Part shown: positions 1 through 7,339 of the stretch, one piece after another | Position numbering within the stretch: position 1 is the stretch's first letter | Layout: each line of letters begins with the position of its first letter | Source of the DNA: Phoronis ovalis | Lineage: Eukaryota; Phoronida; Phoronidae | Assembly (NCBI GenBank): GCA_028565635.1 | Contig: JAOXYB010059235.1 | Span: 1-10,849, forward strand | DNA length: 10,849 nucleotides | Reading direction: 5' to 3' | Notes under the pieces: model-generated | The model's input: only the letters and a program-made list of their open reading frames with translations | What the model was told of the DNA's origin: nothing | The model's database searches: none | Translations under genes and position numbers: made by a program

Positions 1-2
1 GC

Positions 3-389
3 AAAGTAAAGAAGTCTAAGAGAGAAGAGTTGACACAAGTAATGACAGAGTGTATAAACAGCTGGAGACAAGAACAGTCTAAATTAGAAAAGGAACATTT
101 AGACCATGAAGAACGAATGAGAAAAGAAGAAAGGGATCATGAATTCCGCATTATGCAAACGTTTGCAAGCCATATGTCTCAGCCGCAGCAACCCCTACAT
201 CGGCCGCAGCAACCCCTACATCGGCCGCAGCAACCCATACCTCAGCAGTACACAGTAATGCAACCCCAATCTGAACATCAGAGTTACAATCAAAATACGC
301 AACATAATTATATGACGCAACACAAGTACCAGAAGGAATATGATAAAGACTCATACGGCTCCAATTTTCCAAAATATGCAGATACGTAG
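3..389 (+). CDS. C-terminal end of a coiled-coil, Q/P-rich protein (partial; possibly a Myb/SANT-like DNA-binding protein)
   Basis: The frame is open from the left edge, with no ATG required, and closes at TAG 387-389. About 128 residues are visible, so the start lies outside the window. Visible residues 1-60 are highly charged (KKSKREEL, then SWRQEQSKLEKEHLDHEERMRKEERDHEF, broken here as K/E/R-rich heptad-like sequence) and should form an alpha helix or coiled coil. They are followed by a Q/P/H-rich tail with a repeated QPLHRPQ unit and a Tyr/Asn/Gln-rich end. Animal Myb/SANT-like (trihelix, Harbinger-derived) DNA-binding proteins commonly end in such a K/E/R-rich helix after an N-terminal DNA-binding domain. 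That family link is an inference from composition and style; no DNA-binding domain is visible here. Whether the window starts inside this exon or at a splice junction cannot be decided. The frame is the best coding candidate in the window, and a 3' UTR with a poly(A) signal follows it. Confidence 0.72.
   Translation, partial: KVKKSKREELTQVMTECINSWRQEQSKLEKEHLDHEERMRKEERDHEFRIMQTFASHMSQPQQPLHRPQQPLHRPQQPIPQQYTVMQPQSEHQSYNQNTQHNYMTQHKYQKEYDKDSYGSNFPKYADT
183..240 (+). repeat. 21-bp coding tandem repeat (2.75 copies) encoding PQQPLHR
   Basis: The unit CCGCAGCAACCCCTACATCGG occurs at 183-203 and 204-224 without a difference, and a third partial, slightly changed copy covers 225-240. Its 21-bp length keeps the reading frame and lengthens the Q/P-rich tail by seven residues per copy. 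The two identical copies suggest recent expansion, so length variation between individuals is likely. Confidence 0.85.
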
Positions 390-600
390 GTTGTAGACTA
401 TAGTTCTGTTAAGGTAGCGAATATTGCTTGCCACAATTTATATACACAACAAACCCTCATACTACATACAGTACATAGTGCACAGAAAATAATTCAGTTT
501 AAATGTTATACTTTCAAAATATGCATGTTTTTGTTTGTCTTATCTTTTCATTTAATTAGCTAAAAGTTTAAATGTGAATAAATCGTGCCGAAAAATATTC
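390..600 (+). other. Probable 3' UTR of the left-edge gene, with poly(A) signal
   Basis: This AT-rich sequence after the TAG stop has no further open frame. AATAAA at 577-582 (GTGAATAAATCG) is the first canonical poly(A) signal downstream of the stop and would give a 3' UTR of about 210 nt. The cleavage site cannot be placed from sequence alone. Confidence 0.5.
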
Positions 601-820
601 GCAATCTTAAATGACAACATCTTTAGGCTCATCGCACATAGTCGTAAGCTGTATGTCAGCATACACAAAACTTAAGGGAACTACTGCAACAGTTTCGTGC
701 AACAATGTGATGCCATCCCAGGGATATAACTAGTGTCTGACATTACAAATGTCTTGTTGCAGCATTATACCTCTTGTAAGACTTGCCAGATCTTTGTTCT
801 TTACATTTCTTATATTTTTA

Positions 821-1057
821 AAGTGTTAACCGTCTAGTCAACTTTTGCGAGTAGTACTATTTAGCAAGTACTTATATTTATCATTGTTGAAGTGTCAAAG
901 TATAATAGAACTATACTGGATAGCATAATATGTTTAGTTCACTTATTTATAAATGTTATAGTGCCAATTGCTCAGTATACCTGTAAGGTATAATATCAAA
1001 AAGTGTACCAGTCTACTTGATTTTTGCATGTAGCACTATTTATCATTGTTGTAGTGT
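821..1057. repeat. Diverged tandem duplication, about 180-bp period
   Basis: Copy A (821-893) and copy B (1001-1057) share an ordered series of blocks: AAGTGT, GTCTA, TTTTTGC/CTTTTGC, GTAGYACTATTTA, then TCATTGTTGWAGTGTC. Copy A carries about 17 extra bases (GCAAGTACTTATATTTA) between the last two blocks. Weaker similarity continues with GGATAGCATAATATG (about 918-932) and GAATAGCATATAT (about 1148-1160). This looks like an old tandem duplication or two copies of an uncharacterised AT-rich repeat. No coding potential is seen. Confidence 0.5.
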
Positions 1058-1179
1058 CTTTTATAGATATTATATTATATAGATATAAGTTGTCTTGACC
1101 TAGTTTATTTAAAATCTGGCACAATTAGATTATCATAGTATTATATTGAATAGCATATATTTTTATATATAGACTGCCA

Positions 1180-1430
1180 ATCTCTATTATAGCACATTTA
1201 CTTTAAATGGTTTTCAGCTATGAAGTAAGTTTTAGTAGGAAGTATATCTATTTATTCTTTTACTGTAATATGGCTATGTACCAGCTAAGATAAAACGGCA
1301 GAGTGTCTATGCTAAAGATGTTTATTGTTACATATACAGCCACATCTAGCATGAAATTCAACAATGCAACCACATTAATTAGCCGCCATAGTGAAATACA
1401 TAAAACACCTCCTTGAACTAAAGAGCTCCG
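1180..1430. other. AT-rich sequence without a recognisable feature
   Basis: Between the diverged duplication and the hairpin region I see no open frame of note, RNA gene or repeat unit. Confidence 0.5.
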
Positions 1431-1431
1431 C

Positions 1432-1574
1432 ATATCGGAAGCGCATCAAAGTAGAATAATGCGCTTCGAGATATTTTAAGATAGAAGCGAATTAAAGCAT
1501 GCCAGTGTGAACGGAAAGTGAAGCGCTTTATTATAGAACGCTTTATTATGAAGCGCTCCAAGTGTAAGTGTGAA
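1432..1574. repeat. Hairpin-rich block with repeated AGCGCTT motifs, possible MITE relic
   Basis: GAAGCGCAT (1438-1446) pairs perfectly with ATGCGCTTC (1459-1467) across a 12-nt loop, and the pairing extends imperfectly to ATATC/GATAT outside. Just downstream, AGTGTGAA occurs twice (1504-1511 and 1567-1574), flanking a segment with a direct repeat CGCTTTATTAT (1524-1534 and 1539-1549) and several AGCGCT palindromes. The short block is richer in G+C than its surroundings. Compact inverted and direct repeats of this kind are typical of non-autonomous DNA transposons, but no clean terminal repeats or target duplication were found, so the identity is open. Confidence 0.4.
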
Positions 1575-3267
1575 TTGGGCTTATATGTGTTTTTGTAAAG
1601 TCATGAACGTTAGGATTGTGCTTGACTGATCCGGCCTGATGATAGGTAACGCTTTTGAAAGTTTTTTTTGTTTTGTTTAAGTTAAAAACAGCTGACAAAT
1701 CAAAAATGCTTACAATGTGATAAAAAATTAGGAACACAAATAAAACGTATGAAATCTTGTTACTAATTACTTCTGGGTATATTTTTTAAAGTTCAGTATT
1801 TACACAATCTTGACGTTTGACCAAGTCTCCATATGTGGCAAAAATCAAATCACAAGTAAAAAAAGTTTGTTGTTATATTTTTAAAATGGATGTTAAACGT
1901 GTTTATAGAAACCCAAACGTTAATTCCCGAAATGCTTACATAATAGAACCAGAACAGCGTGAGTATTATAAGTGGACCATAACATTTTCTCTAGCAGCTG
2001 CATTGCACAATTCGATAGAAATCAAAACATCATAATGCAAGCTTTATAGAACAGGATTACCTATAAAAATATTAAAGTATCATGTTGCAATACACAGTAT
2101 TGAAATAACTTATAGACAGTACTATTTATTGAATCAAGTATAGTAATATCAGATTTATGACAAAAAAAAACTATCAACTTCTGTAAGCAGTTATCCAAGA
2201 AATGGGTTAGGACATATAATTGCTGCGTAATCGACATTGAACGTAAATACACTTTTTGGAAACTGGTATTCTTGATTTCAGAAACAAAATTCAAACCATT
2301 TTTACGTAACTTTTTTCATTTATTTAAATATGATAATAATAAATCGTAATTTATATTAAATATAACAAATTTTAACTGTCATTATGTTGAACTATGTAGC
2401 AGTAGTATATAAACCTCTTGTTTAAAATTAATGCGCTTAAAGGAGAGGGTAATTGAGTGGAACATTTCGTGCGTAGGCAATTAAATTACACATTTACACG
2501 TAAACAGCATCATAAAATGAATATCAGGTCATTGATTTTATAAAGTATGTTAATTTTAGTGTCTTATCGCCTATTGTACAAAAAAAAAGAAATATAATCG
2601 CAAGTGTGAACAAGGAAATGCAATTCCCCTCTTATTAAAATGATAATTTTAGTTATATATTGTATGAACGGCGTCGAAAAATTGAAATTGTAATTAAAGT
2701 AGCACAAAACATACTAGGGTGTAATTATAGCAGTATAATCAAATACATAGAGACCTTAAATGGAGCAACCTAGAACACAGAAGAGATTTTCACAAATGTG
2801 TACTTATAATAATATCAAAAAATGTATTGATAAGAATCTTGAATTTGACAGCCACATTCAAAATTGTTAAGAGATCACTCCCTAGACACCATCTATTTTA
2901 TTCCCAGTTACAAATGACATTAAATTCAAATTAAACTAAGTACACTTTATGTAAAATAACACGAATATGTTGGTGACCATCTTGTGTTTTGTATGCCACA
3001 AGGACTAAAAGTATTTAGTAATTTTTGTTTTTACATTTTGCGCTTGTTTACCCTTTAGGAATGCTACAGATGTCAGATTAAGGATTAAGTTACCATTTTT
3101 ATGATTTTTGGGCGGTTATCTTTGATTTAGCAGCCATTTTCACTAAACTTTAGATATCGCCGAATCAAAAACTGTTCACAAAATCAAATCTTAGAACTGT
3201 GCCAAGTTTCTTTATGCCGCGCGGAAAAAAATAATTGTAGCTAACAAAGGAAAGGGGAAATTATGCA
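1575..3267. other. Long AT-rich non-coding stretch
   Basis: No convincing gene was found on either strand. The longest frames (for example 1817-2035 + and 2061-2294 -) have AT-driven composition (I, K, N, F, Y, S) with no recognisable motif. Short A runs occur near 2161 and 2580. No tRNA-like or rRNA-like sequence was recognised. Confidence 0.5.
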
Positions 3268-3367
3268 TTAAAATTTCACTTGTGAAAGCAACAAAATAAC
3301 ATCCGTGTCAACAGCCTGCTGCATCGTTCCATATATGTACATGGGAAAAAAATTGAAGAAAAAAATT

Positions 3368-3418
3368 ACCAATGGTTTCAAATCACATCCATTTTTAAAT
3401 TGGAGAAAAACCATTGGT
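3368..3418. repeat. Perfect 11-bp inverted repeat with 29-nt spacer
   Basis: ACCAATGGTTT (3368-3378) is the exact reverse complement of AAACCATTGGT (3408-3418). The 29-nt spacer is itself partly complementary (ATCCATTTTT against AAATTGGA), so a transcript could fold into a stem of roughly 50 nt. No transcription signal is visible. It also contains CCAAT/ATTGG boxes by virtue of its sequence. Confidence 0.55.
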
Positions 3419-3489
3419 TTTATTTCCATTTTTGTCCAGGTGTGTTCAGACACATTAAAATATGACATGATAAATGCTGCCTCGTTTTA

Positions 3490-3755
3490 GATTATGACAT
3501 GTATCTTTGGCAACTTTGGGTGTTTTTCATTACGTCTATGTATAAACTATAGGTAGTTAGTGTCAGTTTAGTGGTGGCGAGTTTACAGGCTTGAGATACA
3601 TACAAAACATTGATGTTTTTTGATATTTGACCGCCCCCTCTATTTGTAACCTTGGTAATATAAGGAGCGGTATTGTGATAAAAATATTTTTCATGCGAGG
3701 TTTTTACAAGGGTGCCTACACATTAAAAGTACAAAAAACTTCAGAATGTTTCCAA
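3490..3755. other. Non-coding stretch without a recognised feature
   Basis: There is one short, slightly more GC-rich patch (about 3628-3670, ACCGCCCCCTC...GGAGCGG). No open frame with protein-like composition was seen. Confidence 0.45.
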
Positions 3756-3778
3756 TTTTTTTTTTTTTTTTTTTTTTT
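3756..3778. repeat. T23 homopolymer
   Basis: There are 23 consecutive T residues after TCCAA and before GGTTTATCCC. Read on the minus strand it is an A23 tract, which could be the tail of a retroposed sequence lying to its right (3779 upward). No poly(A) signal just before the tract and no target duplication were identified, so a simple slippage-expanded homopolymer is equally possible. Confidence 0.8.
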
Positions 3779-3856
3779 GGTTTATCCCACATTGCGCTCC
3801 ACTTTTACTAAAAATGGTACTTAAAAATGGAACAAAGTAGTTTTAATAAGTCTAGC

Positions 3857-3862
3857 TTTATT
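3857..3862 (-). promoter_or_regulatory. AATAAA on the minus strand, possible poly(A) signal of the MGNCC gene
   Basis: TTTATT on the plus strand reads AATAAA on the minus strand, about 240 nt beyond the putative stop at 4102-4104. In such AT-rich DNA a chance match is likely; it is listed only because it fits the proposed minus-strand gene model. Confidence 0.2.
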
Positions 3863-4101
3863 TGAGATTCCTGTTACAAGTAATAGAGAAATCTGCAACG
3901 TTGTATTTGTAAGGGTTTTAAGCTTATATTTTTATGAAGTTCATATTTCGAAAAAAAAGAAAGTTTTCATCAAAAGTGGGCTCAATGCTAATTACATAAT
4001 CGTGATAAAGACAAATACAGTAATTTTGTATAATCCTTACATTAGTCTCTTTCCAAAAATGCTTACTTTATCTGTCTATTTTTAAAATTAACTACCTAAA
4101 C

Positions 4102-4154
4102 TTATCCATAAGTTTGAATAAGTTGCCAGTCTAGCCACCTTAAAGTTAAGGTTT
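4102..4154 (-). CDS. Putative terminal exon of the minus-strand MGNCC gene
   Basis: On the minus strand an acceptor TGCAAAAATTTCAG (AG at 4156-4155) is followed by sequence that completes the split codon left by the upstream exon (G + AA = Glu). It then reads TLTLRWLDWQLIQTYG before TAA at 4104-4102. Joined to the 38 codons at 5172-5058 this gives a 55-residue product. The support is the acceptor consensus, correct phase and a stop shortly after; there is no homology support. A 16-bp near-palindrome (ACCTTAA AG TTAAGGT, 4137-4152) lies inside it. Other exons between 4155 and 5057 could have been missed, in which case this is not the true last exon. Confidence 0.22.
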
Positions 4155-4285
4155 CTGAAATTTTTGCAGAAATGGTGTGCGAAAATGCTTCCACAAATAA
4201 ATCTTCCACAACAAACCCCACTAAAAGTTACATTTCATGTATAAAGTGTTAGTTACCCTGTGAGAGAAAACAGCAAGTGTAACTG

Positions 4286-4749
4286 CAGTCTGAATAGATC
4301 CATCCGTTAGTGCTCCGTACCTTCTAACGACTGAGCTTAACCACAGTCTATTTTGTTATATACCTTTAATTTAACAAGAGCGAAATAATTATGTTATTAA
4401 TCTTTTGCCAACCGAGATAAGCCTTTCTCCATGCGTGATCCATCGTCGCCTACTACGTCTATTCTATCATTATGACTCATTCAGAATAGAGCTTGCTTTT
4501 TGCTTAGCGGACTATAGATAAACTCTGACAGGACGGGGGACAGATCGACACCCTACCAGCATAGTCCACTGTTATACCTATTATTGTAAGCTGCAATGTG
4601 ATTGGTGACTTCAGACTTTTGTGACACTTTATATAGAAATAAAGGGATTATCATTCTTCTGCTTTTGGAGATAATAAAGAAAAATTGACTATGGTTAAGC
4701 CCAGACGTTAGTCGAGAAAGAACACTAACGAATGGATTTATTCAGACTG
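4286..4749. mobile_element. MITE/foldback-like element with 69-bp inverted arms
   Basis: The left arm 4286-4354 starts CAGTCTGAAT and ends CAGTCTATTTT. The right arm 4681-4749 is its reverse complement, aligned by hand without gaps over 69 positions with about 13 mismatches (about 81% identity). Each arm holds a nested small inverted repeat (CGTTAG...CTAACG). The 326-bp interior has no transposase frame; it contains further short hairpins (CTATTCT...AGAATAG; GGACTAT...ATAGTCC) and a short GC-richer part (4395-4570). Similarity may continue outward: AAAGTGT near 4244 faces ACACTTT near 4788, so the true ends may lie about 40 bp outside each arm. No target site duplication was recognised. This architecture fits a non-autonomous DNA transposon; the superfamily is unknown. 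Confidence 0.72.
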
Positions 4750-5057
4750 GAGTAGCTGGCAGTAATAAAAAACATCGCCACTATATGACACTTTAATATA
4801 ATGGTAGATAGCGGCCGATTCAATTAACAGTTATTATACGCCTTTGAAATGTGTACAATTGCCAAAAATCTCCAAAAACCCTCGCAGAATTATTTTTTCC
4901 GCAAAAAGTTGTATAGTTTTAGCAATCAGATGCTTATCGCAGTGGTGTACATATTTAGTCATTTGATGTTTCACACTTGATATGGTTTTGAGTCCTTCAA
5001 CCTTGCTTACACCTAACAGTGACCAACTGTTTATGCGGATTAGTTATAAACTCTTAC

Positions 5058-5172
5058 CTTCATCTTCCCTGTGTTCACAATGTTTACTACGTCCTGCGTT
5101 CTGATATGTACATGTATCTGTAGCTGCTTCACTATGAGAAGTTGAATTACTACGTTTACAACAATTCCCCAT
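5058..5172 (-). CDS. First coding exon of a putative small acylated protein (MGNCC...)
   Basis: On the minus strand an ATG (5172-5170) opens a frame that runs 38 codons to a near-consensus splice donor GAAG|GTAAGAG (exon end 5058, GT 5057-5056), leaving a phase-1 codon. The peptide starts MGNCCKRSNSTSH, is rich in Ser, Thr and His, has four Cys in total (4, 5, 21, 32) and ends in a charged KHCEHREDE stretch. Gly2 followed by Cys4 and Cys5 is the pattern of dual N-myristoylated and palmitoylated membrane proteins such as Src-family kinases, G-alpha subunits and FRS2; residue 6 is Lys rather than the preferred Ser/Thr. No known domain follows, so only membrane anchoring can be suggested. A possible acceptor (TTGTGTTAG) lies two bases before the ATG. 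Base composition is less AT-rich than the flanks. I do not recognise the gene. Confidence 0.42.
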
Positions 5173-5174
5173 GA

Positions 5175-5640
5175 CTAACACAATTGAGTTGTGTAATCCG
5201 GCGATCTAATGCGGCACCTTAAATGTGTTATATGCCACCTATACATGAAGTTATACTGATTCAAAGCAAGAACCTGTCCTGAGTTCTGTACCACTTCTCC
5301 CTGGTAGCTGTGTCTCTCTTTCTGACGGAGAAAATAAAATTTCTGCGGCTGAAGATATTTCTCAGGATAACAGACGTATTTCTAGATGCAACGATCTCTT
5401 TAATACGATGTCTTAATTTATTTGTAGTATGCCACCCGGGGTTACCGGAGTTAGAACGTCATCAAGATGCTGAGTCACATGATGAAATAACATCTTATTT
5501 ATTGTTCAGACATCGCCGTTTTGCTCTATTTATTAAGCCACTGACCCGCTAGCGTTTTCTAGTTTATATAAATAAGGCTTTTGAATAGTTGTCAAGTATT
5601 TTATTTTAACAATAAAAGTAATACTCTATACAATTGTGTA
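5175..5640. other. Intergenic or intronic sequence with an isolated open frame
   Basis: If the minus-strand gene model is right this is intron 1. It contains a plus-strand frame open from 5283 to a stop at 5550-5552 whose last third (after a TTTGTAG acceptor-like site near 5428) is GC-richer and reads CHPGLPELERHQDAES, with AATAAA at 5611-5616. I recognise no protein family. A TGAGTCA (AP-1-type) and an overlapping TCACATGA (E-box/M-box-type) motif lie at 5471-5480 in the same patch. Confidence 0.3.
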
Positions 5641-5651
5641 AAGAATGCCGG

Positions 5652-5693
5652 TTTACAAATAATAGCAATGCTCTAGTCACAATTATTTGTAAA
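5652..5693. repeat. Perfect 12-bp inverted repeat, 18-nt loop
   Basis: TTTACAAATAAT (5652-5663) is exactly complementary to ATTATTTGTAAA (5682-5693). Function is unknown; there is no adjacent gene end on the plus strand other than the weak frame ending at 5552. Confidence 0.6.
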
Positions 5694-5699
5694 ATATAT

Positions 5700-6160
5700 T
5701 AAGAACATTGTTGCTGTTAAACGTAATGCTTGCTTTCATCGTTATACTTGTCTTAGTCAATAGTCTTAACCCACAAACTCGGCATGAATGACTTTGCCGT
5801 AACAGTCAAACCATATGAATTTTTATGAAGCTTTGAATGTTTAATTTCACGTCTTACTCAAATATGAATTATATATAGATATAAAACATTGATAGCGTAT
5901 ATCCCCTAAAGCAGTTAAGTTTTATATTTGAGCTCAGTCTCAAAGATAGAAAAATAAAGTTAGTCCAACACCACAAAGTTTTCAACCATTGCCTTAAAAG
6001 ATTTAAATTGATTCATAATAGCACGCAAGTCATCATGTTATTTGTAATAATGGATACTGAATTTTACATGATTTACAAAATGTACCCTTTTAAACAACAT
6101 TTTTTGAAAAGTTTTAGAAAAGAAAATTGGTTGTAAATTTATGATCACAAATCTGTGCTT
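5700..6160. other. AT-rich sequence without a recognised gene
   Basis: No open frame with protein-like composition, RNA gene or clear repeat was seen. On the proposed model it is part of minus-strand intron 1. Confidence 0.45.
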
Positions 6161-6162
6161 AC

Positions 6163-6226
6163 CTGCTGAGGTGCTTGGTTGGGACTATAATGAACGACGA
6201 CTCAGCGCATTTCTTTTCTATATATA
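6163..6226 (-). promoter_or_regulatory. Putative minus-strand TATA promoter and short 5' UTR exon with strong donor
   Basis: Reading the minus strand, TATATATAG (6226-6218) is followed about 35 nt later by TCATTAT (around 6191), an approximate initiator, and then by CAGCAG|GTAAGC with the donor GT at 6162-6161. This donor matches the animal 5' splice-site consensus from CAG to GTAAG. The implied leader exon is about 30 nt and non-coding, because the only ATG here (within GAAATGCGCTGA) lies upstream of the predicted start and is followed at once by a stop. It would splice to an exon beginning at about 5174, right before the MGNCC start codon, across an intron of about 990 bp. TATA-like strings are common in AT-rich DNA, so the strength of the case is the combination. 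Confidence 0.33.
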
Positions 6227-6291
6227 GGCACCAGGAGTAGATTTTTTGAATCTTATCGTATCATAAATCTAAGTTTACGATGCGGTTATGA

Positions 6292-6458
6292 CTGAAATTT
6301 AGTTCAGACTTTGCGATAGTCTTAAGACAACGCCCGTCCTAAGATAACTTCGAGAAACCCAACCCAGATGTGCCACTGAGGAGAATACACTTCTTTGCAA
6401 GCCAGCGTGAGTCTAAATTTGATGTCTAAATTTCAGCAATATTATGTTTCAAATTTAG
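6292..6458. repeat. Cluster of four CTAAATTT motifs in both orientations
   Basis: CTGAAATTTAG (6292-6302) is the exact inverse of CTAAATTTCAG (6426-6436). GTCTAAATTT is repeated directly at 6411-6420 and 6424-6433. CTAAATTTGA (6413-6422) is inverted as TCAAATTTAG (6449-6458). Between them lies a GC-richer stretch with a 10-bp palindrome GTCTTAAGAC (6319-6328). The arrangement resembles the ends of a small mobile element, but no target duplication is visible. It sits just upstream of the putative minus-strand promoter. Confidence 0.45.
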
Positions 6459-6601
6459 TCCTTAACACTTTGTAATAAATATAGTTTCCTGAAATGTAAT
6501 AAGTCCAATACTGATGAACATCATTAAGAGTAGGGATTTTGAACTGTCTATATTTGTAGTCATAATTTAGTAAGAACTACTAGAATTTGTTTATTTTCCA
6601 G

Positions 6602-6647
6602 AGACTGATGCAGCCTCTCCAACCATCTTAACTATATACTATCACAG
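6602..6647 (+). CDS. Putative 46-nt internal exon
   Basis: A good acceptor (TTTGTTTATTTTCCAG, AG 6600-6601) and a good donor (ATCACAG|GTAAAT, GT 6648-6649) bound a 46-nt segment. One frame is open and reads TDAASPTILTIYYH with one base owed at the start and two left at the end (phase 1 in, phase 2 out); the other two frames contain stops. The segment is locally richer in C and G than its surroundings, as expected for an exon. No partner exon upstream was identified with confidence, and no homology is claimed. It could be a microexon of a plus-strand gene or a chance pairing of splice-like sites. Confidence 0.3.
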
Positions 6648-6649
6648 GT

Positions 6650-7090
6650 AAATTCTTTAAGAATGGAAGGTGTCAAATTAACATACTGTGTAGTATTTTT
6701 GAAAAGGTAATTGAACTGGCTGGTTTTGCGTTTCTTTTTTACATATAAGAATCTGTGCCTCCAAAAATTCTTTAAGACAGTTATAAATATTGAACATGTT
6801 ACATGATTAATTTGAAATTTGATCTATTTTGATGCATTTGGGCAAACTATATGTAAAACGCACTAAGTTCTAAGTTGGCGCAAGTACAAGTAATTAAGAT
6901 ATGCATCTATTCCTTATAGAAATTATCATTCCACATCATTAATTTCGAACATTTTGTAATTCCAAAAACCCCAAGATATAGAAGGAAATCGCGGAATCAA
7001 CTTAGAATCATCATAATCTCAACGTACCTTTAAGAATACGCGGCTTTTACCCAAAGCTTAACCCGACCTATTCTTTCCATTTCGCGCTGT
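6650..7090. other. AT-rich sequence, no recognised feature
   Basis: No gene or repeat is supported. If the plus-strand exon chain is real this is intron. Confidence 0.4.
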
Positions 7091-7091
7091 G

Positions 7092-7139
7092 ATACGTCTG
7101 GTTTTAGTATTTTTAGTATTCCCGAACCAGCAGACGTAT
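7092..7139. repeat. Inverted repeat with 9-bp perfect arms
   Basis: ATACGTCTG (7092-7100) pairs with CAGACGTAT (7131-7139), and inner GGTT/AACC can extend the stem with a small bulge. The loop holds a duplicated TTTAGTAT. It lies in a GC-richer island (about 7020-7340) of unknown origin that may be a repeat remnant. Confidence 0.5.
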
Positions 7140-7311
7140 TTATATTTGCGGTCACACGGAACATCATTCCAAGTGTTCGTCGCTACGGTTAGGCAGTTTT
7201 AGGCACCACCCCAGTTTGTGAAACAACTGTCTTTTGAGGCAAAATGTCCCACACCTTCAGTTCCAGCGTCGAATATAGCCGAAGTATAGCAATTCTGTGA
7301 TTTTTATGGCA

Positions 7312-7333
7312 GGTGCCACTCCCGGGTGCCACT
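7312..7333. repeat. Short direct duplication GGTGCCACT x2, 13-bp period
   Basis: GGTGCCACT occurs at 7312-7320 and 7325-7333, separated by CCCG. It may be a small replication-slippage or insertion footprint; no element is visible. Confidence 0.5.
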
Positions 7334-7339
7334 ATGAAA

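Noticed and set aside
151-372. 73-residue open frame on the minus strand
   Set aside because: It is antisense to the left-edge coding frame and its VGVAAAD repeats simply mirror the 21-bp coding repeat.
1817-2035. 72-residue plus-strand frame, with an internal ATG at about 1886 in fair context (MDVKRVYRNPNV...)
   Set aside because: The composition is close to that of random AT-rich DNA, no family is recognisable, and no splice or poly(A) context supports it. It remains a faint possibility only.
2061-2294. 77-residue minus-strand frame
   Set aside because: The F/L/I/S-rich composition follows the base content. There is no motif and no convincing start.
3268-3490. Overlapping open frames on both strands
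   Set aside because: They overlap antisense to each other, include runs such as GKKLKKK from A-rich DNA, and cover the inverted repeat at 3368-3418.
3627-3824. 65-residue plus-strand frame
   Set aside because: It reads through the T23 homopolymer as poly-Phe and shows no protein features.
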